Source of the DNA: CAXQZU01 sp964228555
GTDB taxonomy: Bacteria > Planctomycetota > PLA2 > JAEUHO01
Direction of reading: 5' to 3'
Length of the DNA: 64,000 nt
NCBI GenBank assembly: GCA_964228555.1
Contig: CAXQZU010000041.1
Span: 16,912 to 80,911, forward strand
The translations under genes were made by a program, and so were the position numbers. Numbering within the stretch: position 1 is the first letter of the stretch; every line of letters starts with the position of its first letter. Under the pieces are notes generated by a model. That model saw only the letters and a list, made by a program, of their open reading frames with translations. It was not told the origin of the DNA and did no database searches. Below are positions 10,524-19,221 of this stretch, one piece after another.

Positions 10524-12224
10524 GTGAAGCGACGACGTTCCTTGCTCGCCAGCCTGCTCCTGCTGCTGGGTGCCTGCCTGCCTGCCCATGCGGCGGGCCC
10601 GGAGTGGGAAGAACTGATCCTCGATGGGGTGCGGCGGCAGGACAGCCGCATGCGCGAGGTGTCCATCGACGCCGTCGTGCGGGACCAGGAACTGCTGGCC
10701 GCCCGTCCCTCGCAGGGAGCGGCGAAGGTGGCCCGCCTCTACCTGCTGGGCCGTGCCTACGGCAAGCGCGCAGAGCTGGCCCCGCCCGAGGCAGCCACCA
10801 AGGACCTGGACCGTGCGCGCGCCGTGATGCGCGAGGTGCTGCAGGCCGAGCCCTCCTGCTACTTCGCCCACCGGGACCTCGGCATCCTCGCGCTGCGCGA
10901 GGCGCCGCCCAACGTGCGCGAGGCGGAAGCCAGCCTGCAGCGTGCGCTGGCGGCCTTCCCCAGCTACACGCAGGCCTTGCGCGACCTCGCACGCCTCTGC
11001 AGCGACCAGGGCCGGGCTGCCGATGCGCTGGTGCACCTGCGCCGGGTGATCGACCTCGAGCCGGCCGACATGGCCGCCCGTGCCCTGCTCGTGATGACCC
11101 TGCTGGACCTGAAGCGGGTGGAGGAAGCCCGCCGCGACGTGGAGGCGATGCTCAAGGCCCGGCCCACCGACGTGATGGCGCGCGACCTGCGGGCCGAGGT
11201 GGAGATGGCGGGTGGCTCGGTGGACGCCGCGCTCGACGTGTGGCGCCAGCTGCAGGCCGAGAACCCGACGCTGACGAAGCCGCTGTGGGGCCAGTGGCGC
11301 GCGTTGATGGCCAAGGGCAAGGCGGGGCAGGCCGTGGCCCGCGAGGACATGCAGCAGGTGGTGGGCCGCCTCTACATGCTGGAGCGGGACCCGGCCAAGC
11401 GCACGCGGCTCAAGGAGATGGACGCCGCACTGCGGGCCCCGCCGCCCGACCCCACGCAGCCGCCCGACGACGCCTCGCTGGCCAAGGCGCTGGTGGCGCC
11501 TGACGCCGAGCTGCGCACCAAGACGCTGGGCTCCGTGGCGTTCCGGGAGCAGGCCCCGGGCGCCGAGCTGCTGCGCGCCGTGATGAGCCGCCTCGACCCG
11601 GCACGGGAAGCCGTGCCGGCTGTCCGTGGCGGCGCGCTCGTGGTGCTGGCGCGCCACGGCGGCTACGGGCTGCTGGGGCTGGTGCGCCACGCGCTGGACG
11701 ACGCAGACCCTTCCGTGCGGCGTGCCGCGCTGATGGCCGTGGAGGGCATGGCGCAGCAGGGTGACGCTGCCCGGCGCAGCGGCATGCTGCTGCTGGCCTT
11801 GCGGGCGGCCGACGCGGACGCCGAGGTGGCTGCGGGCGCGCGCCGCGCCGTGTGGCGCCTCGCGCAGGTGGTGCCGCAGGACGGCGATGCCGACGACGCC
11901 TCCGAGGCGGCTGCCTGGCGCCAGTGGTGGTCGGGTGCGGTGGGCGTGGACGAGAAGATCAAGGCGCTGGGCGCCTACCCGCAGATCCGCGACCTGCGGG
12001 CGGACCAGGTGCTGGTGCCCTTCCTCGACGACGCAGACTTCTTCGTGATGCAGGCCGCCTACAAGGCGCTGGCCGCCAGTGCCGCGGCGATCCGGGACGA
12101 GGCCGTGCGCAAGTGGCTGGAGAGCCTGCCGCAGTGGGGCGAGGGTGGCTTCACGCCCGAGCGCCGCGAGGAGATCGTGCGCAACCTCGCCGCCTGGCGT
12201 GCGCTGGGCCCGACGGGGCGCTGA
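10524..12224 (+). CDS. exported TPR/HEAT repeat protein, possible lipoprotein
   Basis: A 566-residue protein of unknown specific role. It opens with KRRR, a leucine-rich core and LGAC, so it may be a lipoprotein. Residues about 40-290 are TPR-like helices (conserved leucine, alanine and glycine spacing, for example around the DLEPADMAARALL segment); the second half is HEAT-like and contains AAWRQWW. I chose GTG at 10524 because it starts a clean signal sequence; an ATG at 10452 would add 24 residues. It ends 1 base before the next gene, which looks like a paralogue. Such proteins usually act as scaffolds. Confidence 0.8.
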   Translation: MKRRRSLLASLLLLLGACLPAHAAGPEWEELILDGVRRQDSRMREVSIDAVVRDQELLAARPSQGAAKVARLYLLGRAYGKRAELAPPEAATKDLDRARAVMREVLQAEPSCYFAHRDLGILALREAPPNVREAEASLQRALAAFPSYTQALRDLARLCSDQGRAADALVHLRRVIDLEPADMAARALLVMTLLDLKRVEEARRDVEAMLKARPTDVMARDLRAEVEMAGGSVDAALDVWRQLQAENPTLTKPLWGQWRALMAKGKAGQAVAREDMQQVVGRLYMLERDPAKRTRLKEMDAALRAPPPDPTQPPDDASLAKALVAPDAELRTKTLGSVAFREQAPGAELLRAVMSRLDPAREAVPAVRGGALVVLARHGGYGLLGLVRHALDDADPSVRRAALMAVEGMAQQGDAARRSGMLLLALRAADADAEVAAGARRAVWRLAQVVPQDGDADDASEAAAWRQWWSGAVGVDEKIKALGAYPQIRDLRADQVLVPFLDDADFFVMQAAYKALAASAAAIRDEAVRKWLESLPQWGEGGFTPERREEIVRNLAAWRALGPTGR

Positions 12225-12225
12225 G

Positions 12226-13965
12226 ATGCGCATGGCGTGGCAGGCGTTGCGCTCGCTGCTGGCCGTGGTGCTGCTGGGCCTCGCAGGCACGTGCCTCCAG
12301 GCAGCGCCACCGGCCGACGCCGAGGTGGCCGAGGCCGAGGACGTGCAGAACCGCCTGCTGGGCGAGGCGCGCCGCAACAGCAGCAGCCTGGCCAGCGTGG
12401 TGGCGCAGGCCGAGAGCCGGCACCTGCGCAGCCCGACGCCGCTCACCCTCTACCTGCTGGGCCGCGCGCAGTTCCACGGCGGCGACGTGGCGCGCGCCGA
12501 GCGCACCATGCGCGAGGTCGTGGCGCAGGAGCCCGCCTTCTGGCAGGCGCACGCGCGACTGGGCCTGCTGGCGGCCGAGTCCGGCGACCTTGCGCGCGCG
12601 CGCCTGCACCATGGGCTGGCCGCGGCCCAGCGCCCCGAGCAGGACATCGTGCTGCGGCTGGGCGTGGACATCGCCATGCGGGCCAAGGAGCCGAGGGTGG
12701 CCTTGGCAGGGCTGCGCACCCTGCTGGGCCGCGACCCGGACAGCGTCCCGCTGCGCATGGGGGTGGCCGAGCTGCTGGCAGGGCTGGGGGAGTGGACGGC
12801 GGCCTACGACGAGCTGCGGCTGCTGCGCGCCCGCATGCCGCGCGACGTGCGCGTGAGGCTGGCCTACGCGCGCGCGGCCCTGGCCACGCAGCGGCTCGAC
12901 GAAGCCATCGCCGAGGGCGAGGACCTCGCCCGGGGCGACCCGCAGGGCGTGCCCTACCTCGACCTGCTGCGGCAGGCCTACGCCGCCCGCCAGGACTGGC
13001 CGCGCGTGGCCTCCACGCTGGAGCGCCTGCTGCCGTTCACGGACGCCGCGCGCCGGCCGCAGGTGCAGGCCGCCATCGAGGCGCTGCGGCGCGGCGAGGT
13101 GCCGGGACGCGAGGCGCCCGCGCCGGAGGCGGATCCGACGCTGGCCCTGTTCGAGCGTTGCCTCTCCGAGGACCTGGCCACGCGCCGGCAGGCGCTGCAG
13201 GAGTTCCACGACGCGCGCCTCTCGTGGGTGCCCGGTGCCATCCTGGCCCGCTACCACGCGCAGGAGGAAGCGGATCCCACCTGCCGGGCGTGGGTGCTGC
13301 GCATCGCCACCAACCTGCGCCATCCCGACGTGCTGCGCATCCTGGGCCAGTCGTTGCTCGACGGATCGGCGCTGGTGCGGCGCGTGGGCGCCGAGTCGTT
13401 GGGCGAGATGGCCTCGCCCGTGGGCCTGCTCTACCTGCTGGGCCGGCTGCCCGACATGCCGCTGGCCGCCGGGGCCCCCGACGAGGTGGTGGCCGAGTTC
13501 AACGCCGGGCGCGCAGCGCTCGTGCGCATCACCGGGCACGACGACCTGCCCGTGGGCGCGCCTTCGTGGGTGGAGGCCCCCGCGATGGAGGCCTCGTGGG
13601 CGCGCTGGGAGTCGTGGCTGGCCTCGCCCGAGGGCGTGCAGGCCAAGCGGCGCGCCATCGACGACCTCGTCAAGACCGGCGAGCCGCATCCGGAGTGGTA
13701 CCTCATCCTGCAGGTCTGGGACGCCGATCCCGGCGTGGCGCTGGCGGCCTACGACGCCCTGGCTGCGGCGGGGGCGCGGGCGACGGCGGCCGCTGGGGCG
13801 GGCGGTGCCAACGACCCGGTGGCCCAGCGCATGTGGCCCTCCTTCCCGCAGGCCACGGATGCCGAGCGCAGGCCGGAGGGCCTCGACGCCCTGCGCAAGC
13901 GCCTGCACGCGTGGTGGGCGCAGTGGCTGGCCCAGCGGCGCGGCGAGGCGGCTCCGTCGCGATGA
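12226..13965 (+). CDS. exported TPR/HEAT repeat protein, paralogue of the preceding gene
   Basis: A 579-residue protein with a signal peptide (residues 1-26, ending LQAA). Residues 45-330 are TPR-like and the rest is HEAT-like. The late WARWESWL segment followed by about 30 residues and YDAL mirrors AAWRQWW ... YKAL in the preceding protein, pointing to an old tandem duplication. It starts 1 base after that gene's stop and overlaps cmk in ATGA, so the three are co-transcribed. The function is unknown, and coupling to cmk and rpsA may be positional only. Confidence 0.8.
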   Translation: MRMAWQALRSLLAVVLLGLAGTCLQAAPPADAEVAEAEDVQNRLLGEARRNSSSLASVVAQAESRHLRSPTPLTLYLLGRAQFHGGDVARAERTMREVVAQEPAFWQAHARLGLLAAESGDLARARLHHGLAAAQRPEQDIVLRLGVDIAMRAKEPRVALAGLRTLLGRDPDSVPLRMGVAELLAGLGEWTAAYDELRLLRARMPRDVRVRLAYARAALATQRLDEAIAEGEDLARGDPQGVPYLDLLRQAYAARQDWPRVASTLERLLPFTDAARRPQVQAAIEALRRGEVPGREAPAPEADPTLALFERCLSEDLATRRQALQEFHDARLSWVPGAILARYHAQEEADPTCRAWVLRIATNLRHPDVLRILGQSLLDGSALVRRVGAESLGEMASPVGLLYLLGRLPDMPLAAGAPDEVVAEFNAGRAALVRITGHDDLPVGAPSWVEAPAMEASWARWESWLASPEGVQAKRRAIDDLVKTGEPHPEWYLILQVWDADPGVALAAYDALAAAGARATAAAGAGGANDPVAQRMWPSFPQATDAERRPEGLDALRKRLHAWWAQWLAQRRGEAAPSR

Positions 13966-14654
13966 GCGCGCCGCGGCCCGACTCGCTGCCGGTGGTGGTG
14001 GCCATCGACGGCCCGGCGGGGGCGGGCAAGAGCACCGTGGCGCGGCGCCTCGCGGCGGCGCTGGGCTTCGCCTACATGGACACGGGGGCGATGTACCGCG
14101 CCGTGACCTACGAGGCCCTGCGCCGCGGGGTGGCGCTGGACCAGCCCGGTCCGCTGGCCGCGCTGGTGCGCTCGCTGCCGCTGGTGCTGGGCCGCGACGG
14201 CCGGGTGAGCATCGGCGGCGAGGATGTCAGCGGCGCGATCCGCACCGACACCGTCAACGCCGGCGTCTCGGTGGTGGCTGCGGTGCCGGAGGTGCGGCAG
14301 GTGATGGTGGAGCACCAGCGGCGCTTCGCGCAACAGCAGGGACGGATCGTGGCCGAGGGCCGCGACATCGGCAGCGTCGTGTTCCCGGACGCGGCGGCCA
14401 AGCTCTACCTCGACGCCGACCCGGCCGAGCGGGCCCGCCGCCGGCAGGCGGAGGCGGGCGGCGGCAAGGACCTGGCCGAGGTGCAGGCCGGCCTCGAGCG
14501 GCGGGACCGGCTGGACAGCACGCGCGCCACCGCGCCGCTGGTCGTGGCCCCCGGGGCCCTGCGGCTGGACACCACCCACCTCTCCCTGGAGCAGGTTGTG
14601 GCGGCTGCGCTGGCTCAGGTACGCTCGGCCCTTTCCCCCGCGTCCGGCGGGTAG
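13962..14654 (+). CDS. cmk: (d)CMP kinase
   Basis: Phosphorylates CMP and dCMP. The 230-residue protein has the P-loop GPAGAGKST (about residues 18-26), YMDTGAMYRA, the substrate-binding segment around IRTDTVNAGVS, AEGRDIGSVVFPDA and a LID region with RARRRQAE and RRDRLDS. Its start overlaps the TPR gene in ATGA. The cmk-rpsA order that follows is widely conserved in bacteria. The rpsA promoter candidate lies inside the end of this gene. Confidence 0.95.
   Translation: MSAPRPDSLPVVVAIDGPAGAGKSTVARRLAAALGFAYMDTGAMYRAVTYEALRRGVALDQPGPLAALVRSLPLVLGRDGRVSIGGEDVSGAIRTDTVNAGVSVVAAVPEVRQVMVEHQRRFAQQQGRIVAEGRDIGSVVFPDAAAKLYLDADPAERARRRQAEAGGGKDLAEVQAGLERRDRLDSTRATAPLVVAPGALRLDTTHLSLEQVVAAALAQVRSALSPASGG
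14596..14625 (+). promoter_or_regulatory. candidate rpsA promoter inside the end of cmk
   Basis: TTGTGG (14596-14601) and TACGCT (14620-14625) are separated by 18 bases, a plausible sigma-70 type pair. It would give a leader of roughly 135 bases to rpsA, independent of cmk transcription. Confidence 0.4.
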
Positions 14655-14670
14655 GCACCCGAGCGGGTGC
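14655..14670 (+). promoter_or_regulatory. hairpin at the start of the rpsA leader
   Basis: Immediately after the cmk stop, GCACCC and GGGTGC form a 6-bp stem with a 4-base loop. No T-run follows, so it is not a standard terminator. The rest of the 111-base gap is also rich in complementary G and C runs before an AAGGA site at 14756-14760. A structured leader fits S1 autocontrol, known in E. coli, but that is inference here. Confidence 0.35.
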
Positions 14671-14765
14671 TGGCCGGGCCGGGGACCCTGGCCCTGGCGC
14701 CCGGGTGGCGAGGCTCCCCGCCGGGGGGCCGCCCGACGCGCCGCATCTCTCTCCCAAGGAATCCC

Positions 14766-16493
14766 ATGCGCTCCATCGACAAGGTCCGTCGGCTCGACAT
14801 CCCCACCCAGCACCTCGACGCGGAGACCACCCGCATCCTGGGGGGCAAGACCGACCTGGGCGCCAGCCTGTCGCAGGGCGGACGTGACTTCACCCCCAAC
14901 AGCGTCGTGACGGGTCGCATCGTCGACATCCGCAACGACGAGGTGGTGATCGACATCGGCTACAAGTCCGAGGGCGTGGTGGCCGCCAGCGAGTTCGACG
15001 ACATCACCGCCTACGACGTGGGCGACGATGTCGAGGTGCTGCTCGAGAGCGTGGACGAGGGCGGTGCCGGCCTCGTGCTGAGCAAGCGCAAGGCCGACCG
15101 CATCCGCGGCTGGGAGCGCGTGGTCAAGGAGTACGGCGAGGGCGCCGCGGTGCGCGGCCGCGTGCTCAAGAAGATCAAGGGCGGCCTGCTCGTGGACATC
15201 GGCGTGCCGGTGTTCCTGCCGGCCAGCCAGGTGGCCATCCGCCGCGCCAACGACATCGGCGAGTTCATCGGCAAGGACATCGAGGCGCGCATCATCAAGA
15301 TCGACAAGGAGCGCATGAACATCGTCGTCTCGCGCCGCAAGCTCATCGAGGAGCAGCGCGAGGAGGCCAAGAAGCACCTGCTGCAGGAGATCCAGGCGGG
15401 CCAGATCCGCGTGGGCGTGGTCAAGAACATCGCCGACTTCGGCGCGTTCGTGGACCTGGGCGGCATCGACGGCCTGCTGCACATCACGGACATGTCGTGG
15501 AGCCGCCTCACGCATCCCAGCGACATGCTGAAGATCGACGACGAGGTCGAGGTGATGGTGCTGCGCGTGGACCACGAGCGCGAGCGCATCGCGCTGGGCA
15601 TCAAGCAGAAGTTCCCCAGCCCCTGGGAGTCGGTGGAGCACAAGTACCCGGTCGGCAGCCGCGTGAAGGGCAACGTGGTCAACGTGATGCCCTACGGCGC
15701 CTTCGTGAAGCTCGAGGACGGCATCGAGGGCCTCGTGCACATCAGCGAGATGTCGTGGAGCAAGCGCATCAACCACCCCAGCGACGTCGTCAAGGTGGGC
15801 GACGAGGTCGAGGTGGTCGTGCTCGACATCAACCGCGAGAAGCAGGAGATCTCGCTGGGCATGAAGCAGGCCGACGGCAACCCGTGGGACGGCGTCGAGG
15901 CCAAGTTCCCCGTGGGCAAGCCGGTCGAGGGCACGGTGCGCAACCTTACCTCGTACGGCGCCTTCATCGAGATCGCCGACGGCATCGACGGCCTGCTGCA
16001 CGTCAGCGACATGTCGTGGACCAAGAAGATCACCAACCCCGCCGAGCTGCTCGAGAAGGGCGCCAAGGTGCAGGCGCTGGTGCTCTCGGTGGATCCCGAG
16101 AAGAAGCGCATCGCGCTGGGCCTCAAGCAGCTCGAGCTCGATCCCTGGCAGAAGGAGATCGTCGAGCGCTTCGGCCCCGAGACCGAGCACGTGGGCACGG
16201 TCACGAAGGTCACGAACTTCGGCATCTTCGTCCAGCTGGACATGGACCTCGAGGGCCTGCTGCACATCAGCGAGCTCACGCCGGCCGACCGCCTCGAGGC
16301 GGGGGCCCGCGTGGCCGTGAAGGTGCTGCGCCTGGACACCGACGAGCGCAAGATCGGCCTGACGCTGATCCGCGGCGCGCACGGCGAGGAGCTGGTGGCC
16401 AAGGCGCCCCCGGCGCCTCCCATCCCCGCGGCCCCGGCGGCTCCCGAGGCCCCGGCGGCGGACGCCTCCGAGCCCGAGCAGCCGCAGGGCTAG
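14766..16493 (+). CDS. rpsA: 30S ribosomal protein S1
   Basis: Binds mRNA and helps load it on the 30S subunit. The 575-residue protein carries six S1 (OB-fold) domains at about residues 42-110, 128-198, 214-284, 300-372, 386-458 and 472-542, with repeated DGLLHITDMSW-type segments in domains 3-6. A Pro/Ala-rich tail follows (about 548-575). The first two domains are the most divergent, as usual for the ribosome-binding part. An AAGGA site lies 5 bases before the ATG. In a genome with many leaderless-type starts, S1 would matter mainly for the leadered mRNAs. Confidence 0.97.
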   Translation: MRSIDKVRRLDIPTQHLDAETTRILGGKTDLGASLSQGGRDFTPNSVVTGRIVDIRNDEVVIDIGYKSEGVVAASEFDDITAYDVGDDVEVLLESVDEGGAGLVLSKRKADRIRGWERVVKEYGEGAAVRGRVLKKIKGGLLVDIGVPVFLPASQVAIRRANDIGEFIGKDIEARIIKIDKERMNIVVSRRKLIEEQREEAKKHLLQEIQAGQIRVGVVKNIADFGAFVDLGGIDGLLHITDMSWSRLTHPSDMLKIDDEVEVMVLRVDHERERIALGIKQKFPSPWESVEHKYPVGSRVKGNVVNVMPYGAFVKLEDGIEGLVHISEMSWSKRINHPSDVVKVGDEVEVVVLDINREKQEISLGMKQADGNPWDGVEAKFPVGKPVEGTVRNLTSYGAFIEIADGIDGLLHVSDMSWTKKITNPAELLEKGAKVQALVLSVDPEKKRIALGLKQLELDPWQKEIVERFGPETEHVGTVTKVTNFGIFVQLDMDLEGLLHISELTPADRLEAGARVAVKVLRLDTDERKIGLTLIRGAHGEELVAKAPPAPPIPAAPAAPEAPAADASEPEQPQG

Positions 16494-16593
16494 GCTTCGA
16501 GCCGGGCCCGCAGCGGCCCGGGATGACGGCCGCATGACCCCGGCGCGCCAGCCTGCGGGCGTGCGCGCCGTGGGTTCCCTCCGCCTGCCCTGC

Positions 16594-17952
16594 ATGCGCC
16601 TCGCACCCCGCAGGACGCGGCGTCCCTGGGGCGCCGTGGCCCCGTCGCTGGCGCTGGGCCTGGCCAGCCTGCTGTCGCTGGCTGGGTGCCAGGGCTCTGG
16701 GGCCCTGCGCCCGGCAGCCACGCCGGGACGCACGGACGTGTGGGGCCGGCCGCTGGAGGAGGCCGCCGGCGGTCCCATCGCGCCCAGCCTCGAGCCGGTG
16801 GTGCTGGAGCGCAAGGAGCCCAAGGGCGCTGAGGACCTGCGCGAGCGACGTGCGCTGCCGGCCGGCCAGGCTGGGTGGGCGGAGAAGCTGGAGACGGTGC
16901 GCGCCCTGCTGGCGGCCGGCTCGGATGCCGAGGCCATGGCCATGGTGGAGGCCGCGCTCTCCAGCGACCCGCCCGCGGAGGTGGCGGGCCGGCTGCGCGC
17001 GATGCGCATGGAGGCGCGCGCGCGCCGTGCGCAGGACGAGGTGCTGCGCGTGGAGGCCCGGGCCCCGCGCGACGTGGTCGGCTTCGGGCATGACGTCGAG
17101 TTCGTGCTGCGGCTGCACAACGTGGGCCGGCACGACATCGTCTTCGGGCAGGCCGTGGCGGAGGCTGCGCCGCGCCGCCCCGCGCCCGGCGTGCCCGAGC
17201 CGGTGGCGGCCTCCGGCAGCGCGCTGGTGCTGGAGGTGCTGCGGCGTGACCGCGACGTGGGTGCCGCCCTGCTGGAGCGCCGCTGGACGGCCACCGTGCC
17301 GTTGCTGCGCGCCGGCGACCCGCCGCTGCGCCTCGCACCCGGGCAGCAGCGCGACTTCCCCGTCCGGATCCCGGCCGAGGACGTGGGCCCGCCCCTGATG
17401 GGGGTGCGCGTGCTTGAGCTGGGCGGCCTGCTGCGGCCCAGCGCGGTGCGCGTGGAGGGCGGGCTGGACCTGGCTGCCCTGCGCGTGCGGCCGGGTCGCG
17501 TGGCCGTGCTGCCCGAAGGCCACGAGGCGCTGGCCGACGACCCGCTGCACGCCCTCGAGCAGGCGGTGGCCCTGCGCGCCGCGCCGCACGTGCTGGTGGC
17601 CTGCGAGTTCCTGCCCCGCGCGCAGGCCGGCGCGGCGGCAACGCTGCTGGCGCGCGCCCTGGTCGAGGGCGACGCCTTGCTGGCCACGGCGGCCGAGGGC
17701 GCCCTGGGCCTGCTGCGCGAGCGCTGCGTGGGCGACCCGCTCGCGGTGCTGGTGGACCCGCTGGTGGCCTCGCTGGAGGCCCGGCCGGCCCGCGCCCGCG
17801 AGCTGCTGCTGGGCCTGATGGCCACGGTGGACACGCGCCTGCCGGCCGATGCGCGCTTGTGGACCGACTGGTGGCGGCGCACCCGCCCCTCGCGACCGGT
17901 GGTCACCGTCCCCGGGGCGGGCAGCGCCACCGCGACCCGCCCGGTGCGCTAG
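16594..17952 (+). CDS. lipoprotein with HEAT-like C-terminal region
   Basis: A 452-residue protein of unknown function. The ATG at 16594 gives a standard lipoprotein leader (MRLAPRRTRR, hydrophobic core, LSLAGC); an earlier ATG at 16534 only lengthens the N-terminus. Residues about 150-300 look like a beta-rich domain beginning VVGFGHDVEFVLRLHNVG, possibly an Ig-like fold. The rest is helical and ends in ARLWTDWWRRT, similar to the W-rich motif of the two TPR/HEAT proteins upstream. It lies between rpsA and tyrS. Confidence 0.75.
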   Translation: MRLAPRRTRRPWGAVAPSLALGLASLLSLAGCQGSGALRPAATPGRTDVWGRPLEEAAGGPIAPSLEPVVLERKEPKGAEDLRERRALPAGQAGWAEKLETVRALLAAGSDAEAMAMVEAALSSDPPAEVAGRLRAMRMEARARRAQDEVLRVEARAPRDVVGFGHDVEFVLRLHNVGRHDIVFGQAVAEAAPRRPAPGVPEPVAASGSALVLEVLRRDRDVGAALLERRWTATVPLLRAGDPPLRLAPGQQRDFPVRIPAEDVGPPLMGVRVLELGGLLRPSAVRVEGGLDLAALRVRPGRVAVLPEGHEALADDPLHALEQAVALRAAPHVLVACEFLPRAQAGAAATLLARALVEGDALLATAAEGALGLLRERCVGDPLAVLVDPLVASLEARPARARELLLGLMATVDTRLPADARLWTDWWRRTRPSRPVVTVPGAGSATATRPVR

Positions 17953-17986
17953 CCGCGCGGCGCGAGGCGCGCGGGGCCGGCCACCG

Positions 17987-17992
17987 TAGGCT
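17987..17992 (+). promoter_or_regulatory. -10-like hexamer TAGGCT before tyrS
   Basis: TAGGCT ends 7 bases before the tyrS ATG and no ribosome site is present. The same hexamer and 7-base spacing precede the cytochrome gene at 47466. Confidence 0.55.
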
Positions 17993-17999
17993 CTGCGCC

Positions 18000-19199
18000 A
18001 TGCTGCAGGACCCGGCCCTCGCCCAGGCGCTCGCGCCGCTGGCCCGTTGCGTCGAGGCGGCCTTCCCCGAGCGCGAGCTGCTGGCGCGCCTGCGCGCCGG
18101 GCGCCCCCTGCGCTGCAAGCTGGGCCTGGACCCCACGAGCAGCAGCGTGCACGTGGGGAACGCCGTGGTGCTGTGGAACCTGCGGCGCCTGCAGGACCTG
18201 GGCCACCAGGCCGTGCTGATCGTGGGCGACTACACCGCCACCGTCGGCGATCCCTCGGGCAAGGACAAGACGCGCCCGATGCTCACCCCGGAGCAGGTGG
18301 AGCAGAACCTCGCCACGTGGATGACGCAGATGGGCCGCATCCTGGACATGGGTCGCGTGGAGGTGCGCCGCAACAGCGAGTGGTTCTCGCGCATGGGCTT
18401 CCTCGAGGTGCTGGCGCTCACCGACCGCATGACCGTGCAGCAGATGATGGAGCGCGACAACTTCGCCAAGCGCTGGAAGGAGCAGGCCCCGATCAGCGTG
18501 CGCGAGTTCCTCTACTGCCTGATGCAGGGCTGGGACTCGGTCATGGTGGACGCCGACGTGGAGCTGGGCGGCACCGACCAGACCTTCAACCTCACCGTGG
18601 GCCGGCGCCTGATGGAGCAGGTGGGCAAGCCGCCGCAGTCCACGCTGATCTCGCCCCTGCTGCAAGGCCTCGACGGCCACGAGAAGATGAGCAAGAGCCT
18701 GGGCAACGCCATCGGCCTCGACGAGACGCCCAAGGACATGTTCGGCAAGGCCATGCGTGTCTCCGACACGCTGTGCCCGGCCTACATGCGCCTCGCCACC
18801 GACCTGCCCGGGGAACGCATCACGCAGCTGCTGGCCGGCCACCCGATGGAGGCCAAGCTCTCGATGGCGGAGGCGCTCGTGGCGCGCTACCACGGGGCCG
18901 CCGCGGGCACGGCCGCGCGCGAGGAGTTCCGGCGCGTGTTCTCGGCCGACGAGGTGCCCACGGACCTTGCCGAGGTGGACGCCGGCCCGGCCGGCGAGGA
19001 CGGCCGCTGGTGGATCGTGGACCTCCTGCGCCGCGCCGGCTTCGCTGCCTCCACCAGCGAGGCGCGCCGGCTGGTCGAGAGCAAGGGCGTGCAGGTCGAG
19101 GGACGCGTCATCGCCGACTGGCAGGAGCGGCTGGCCCTGCAGGGCGGCGAGCTGCTGCGCGCGGGGCGCCGGCGGCAGGCTCGGCTGGCCCGTCGCTAG
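18000..19199 (+). CDS. tyrS: tyrosyl-tRNA synthetase
   Basis: Charges tRNA-Tyr. This 399-residue class I synthetase has the HIGH-type motif as HVGN in DPTSSSVHVGN (about residue 50), VGDYTATVGDPSGKDKTRP, the tyrosine pocket YCLMQGWDS and GGTDQTFNL, and KMSKS. An S4-like RNA-binding domain closes the protein (residues about 335-399), starting DLLRRAGFAAS. The ATG at 18000 is the first start after the preceding stop and sits 7 bases after a -10-like hexamer. Confidence 0.96.
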   Translation: MLQDPALAQALAPLARCVEAAFPERELLARLRAGRPLRCKLGLDPTSSSVHVGNAVVLWNLRRLQDLGHQAVLIVGDYTATVGDPSGKDKTRPMLTPEQVEQNLATWMTQMGRILDMGRVEVRRNSEWFSRMGFLEVLALTDRMTVQQMMERDNFAKRWKEQAPISVREFLYCLMQGWDSVMVDADVELGGTDQTFNLTVGRRLMEQVGKPPQSTLISPLLQGLDGHEKMSKSLGNAIGLDETPKDMFGKAMRVSDTLCPAYMRLATDLPGERITQLLAGHPMEAKLSMAEALVARYHGAAAGTAAREEFRRVFSADEVPTDLAEVDAGPAGEDGRWWIVDLLRRAGFAASTSEARRLVESKGVQVEGRVIADWQERLALQGGELLRAGRRRQARLARR

Positions 19200-19209
19200 G
19201 CCGCCGGCG

Positions 19210-19215
19210 TAGCAT
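19210..19215 (+). promoter_or_regulatory. -10-like hexamer TAGCAT before lgt
   Basis: TAGCAT ends 6 bases before the lgt ATG with no ribosome site between. It sits just after the tyrS stop, giving lgt its own leaderless-type start. Confidence 0.5.
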
Positions 19216-19221
19216 CGACGC

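Noticed and set aside
8943..12446. Very long minus-strand open frame continuing upstream of purC across aroA and the TPR genes
   Set aside because: It lies antisense to well-supported genes, and its translation is Arg/Gly/Ala/His-rich with no motifs. Stop codons are rare by chance in DNA this GC-rich. purC starts at 8942.
13749..17930. Minus-strand open frame of about 1390 codons opposite cmk, rpsA and the lipoprotein
   Set aside because: The plus strand encodes clear Cmk and six-domain S1; the antisense translation is low-complexity and is a composition artefact.
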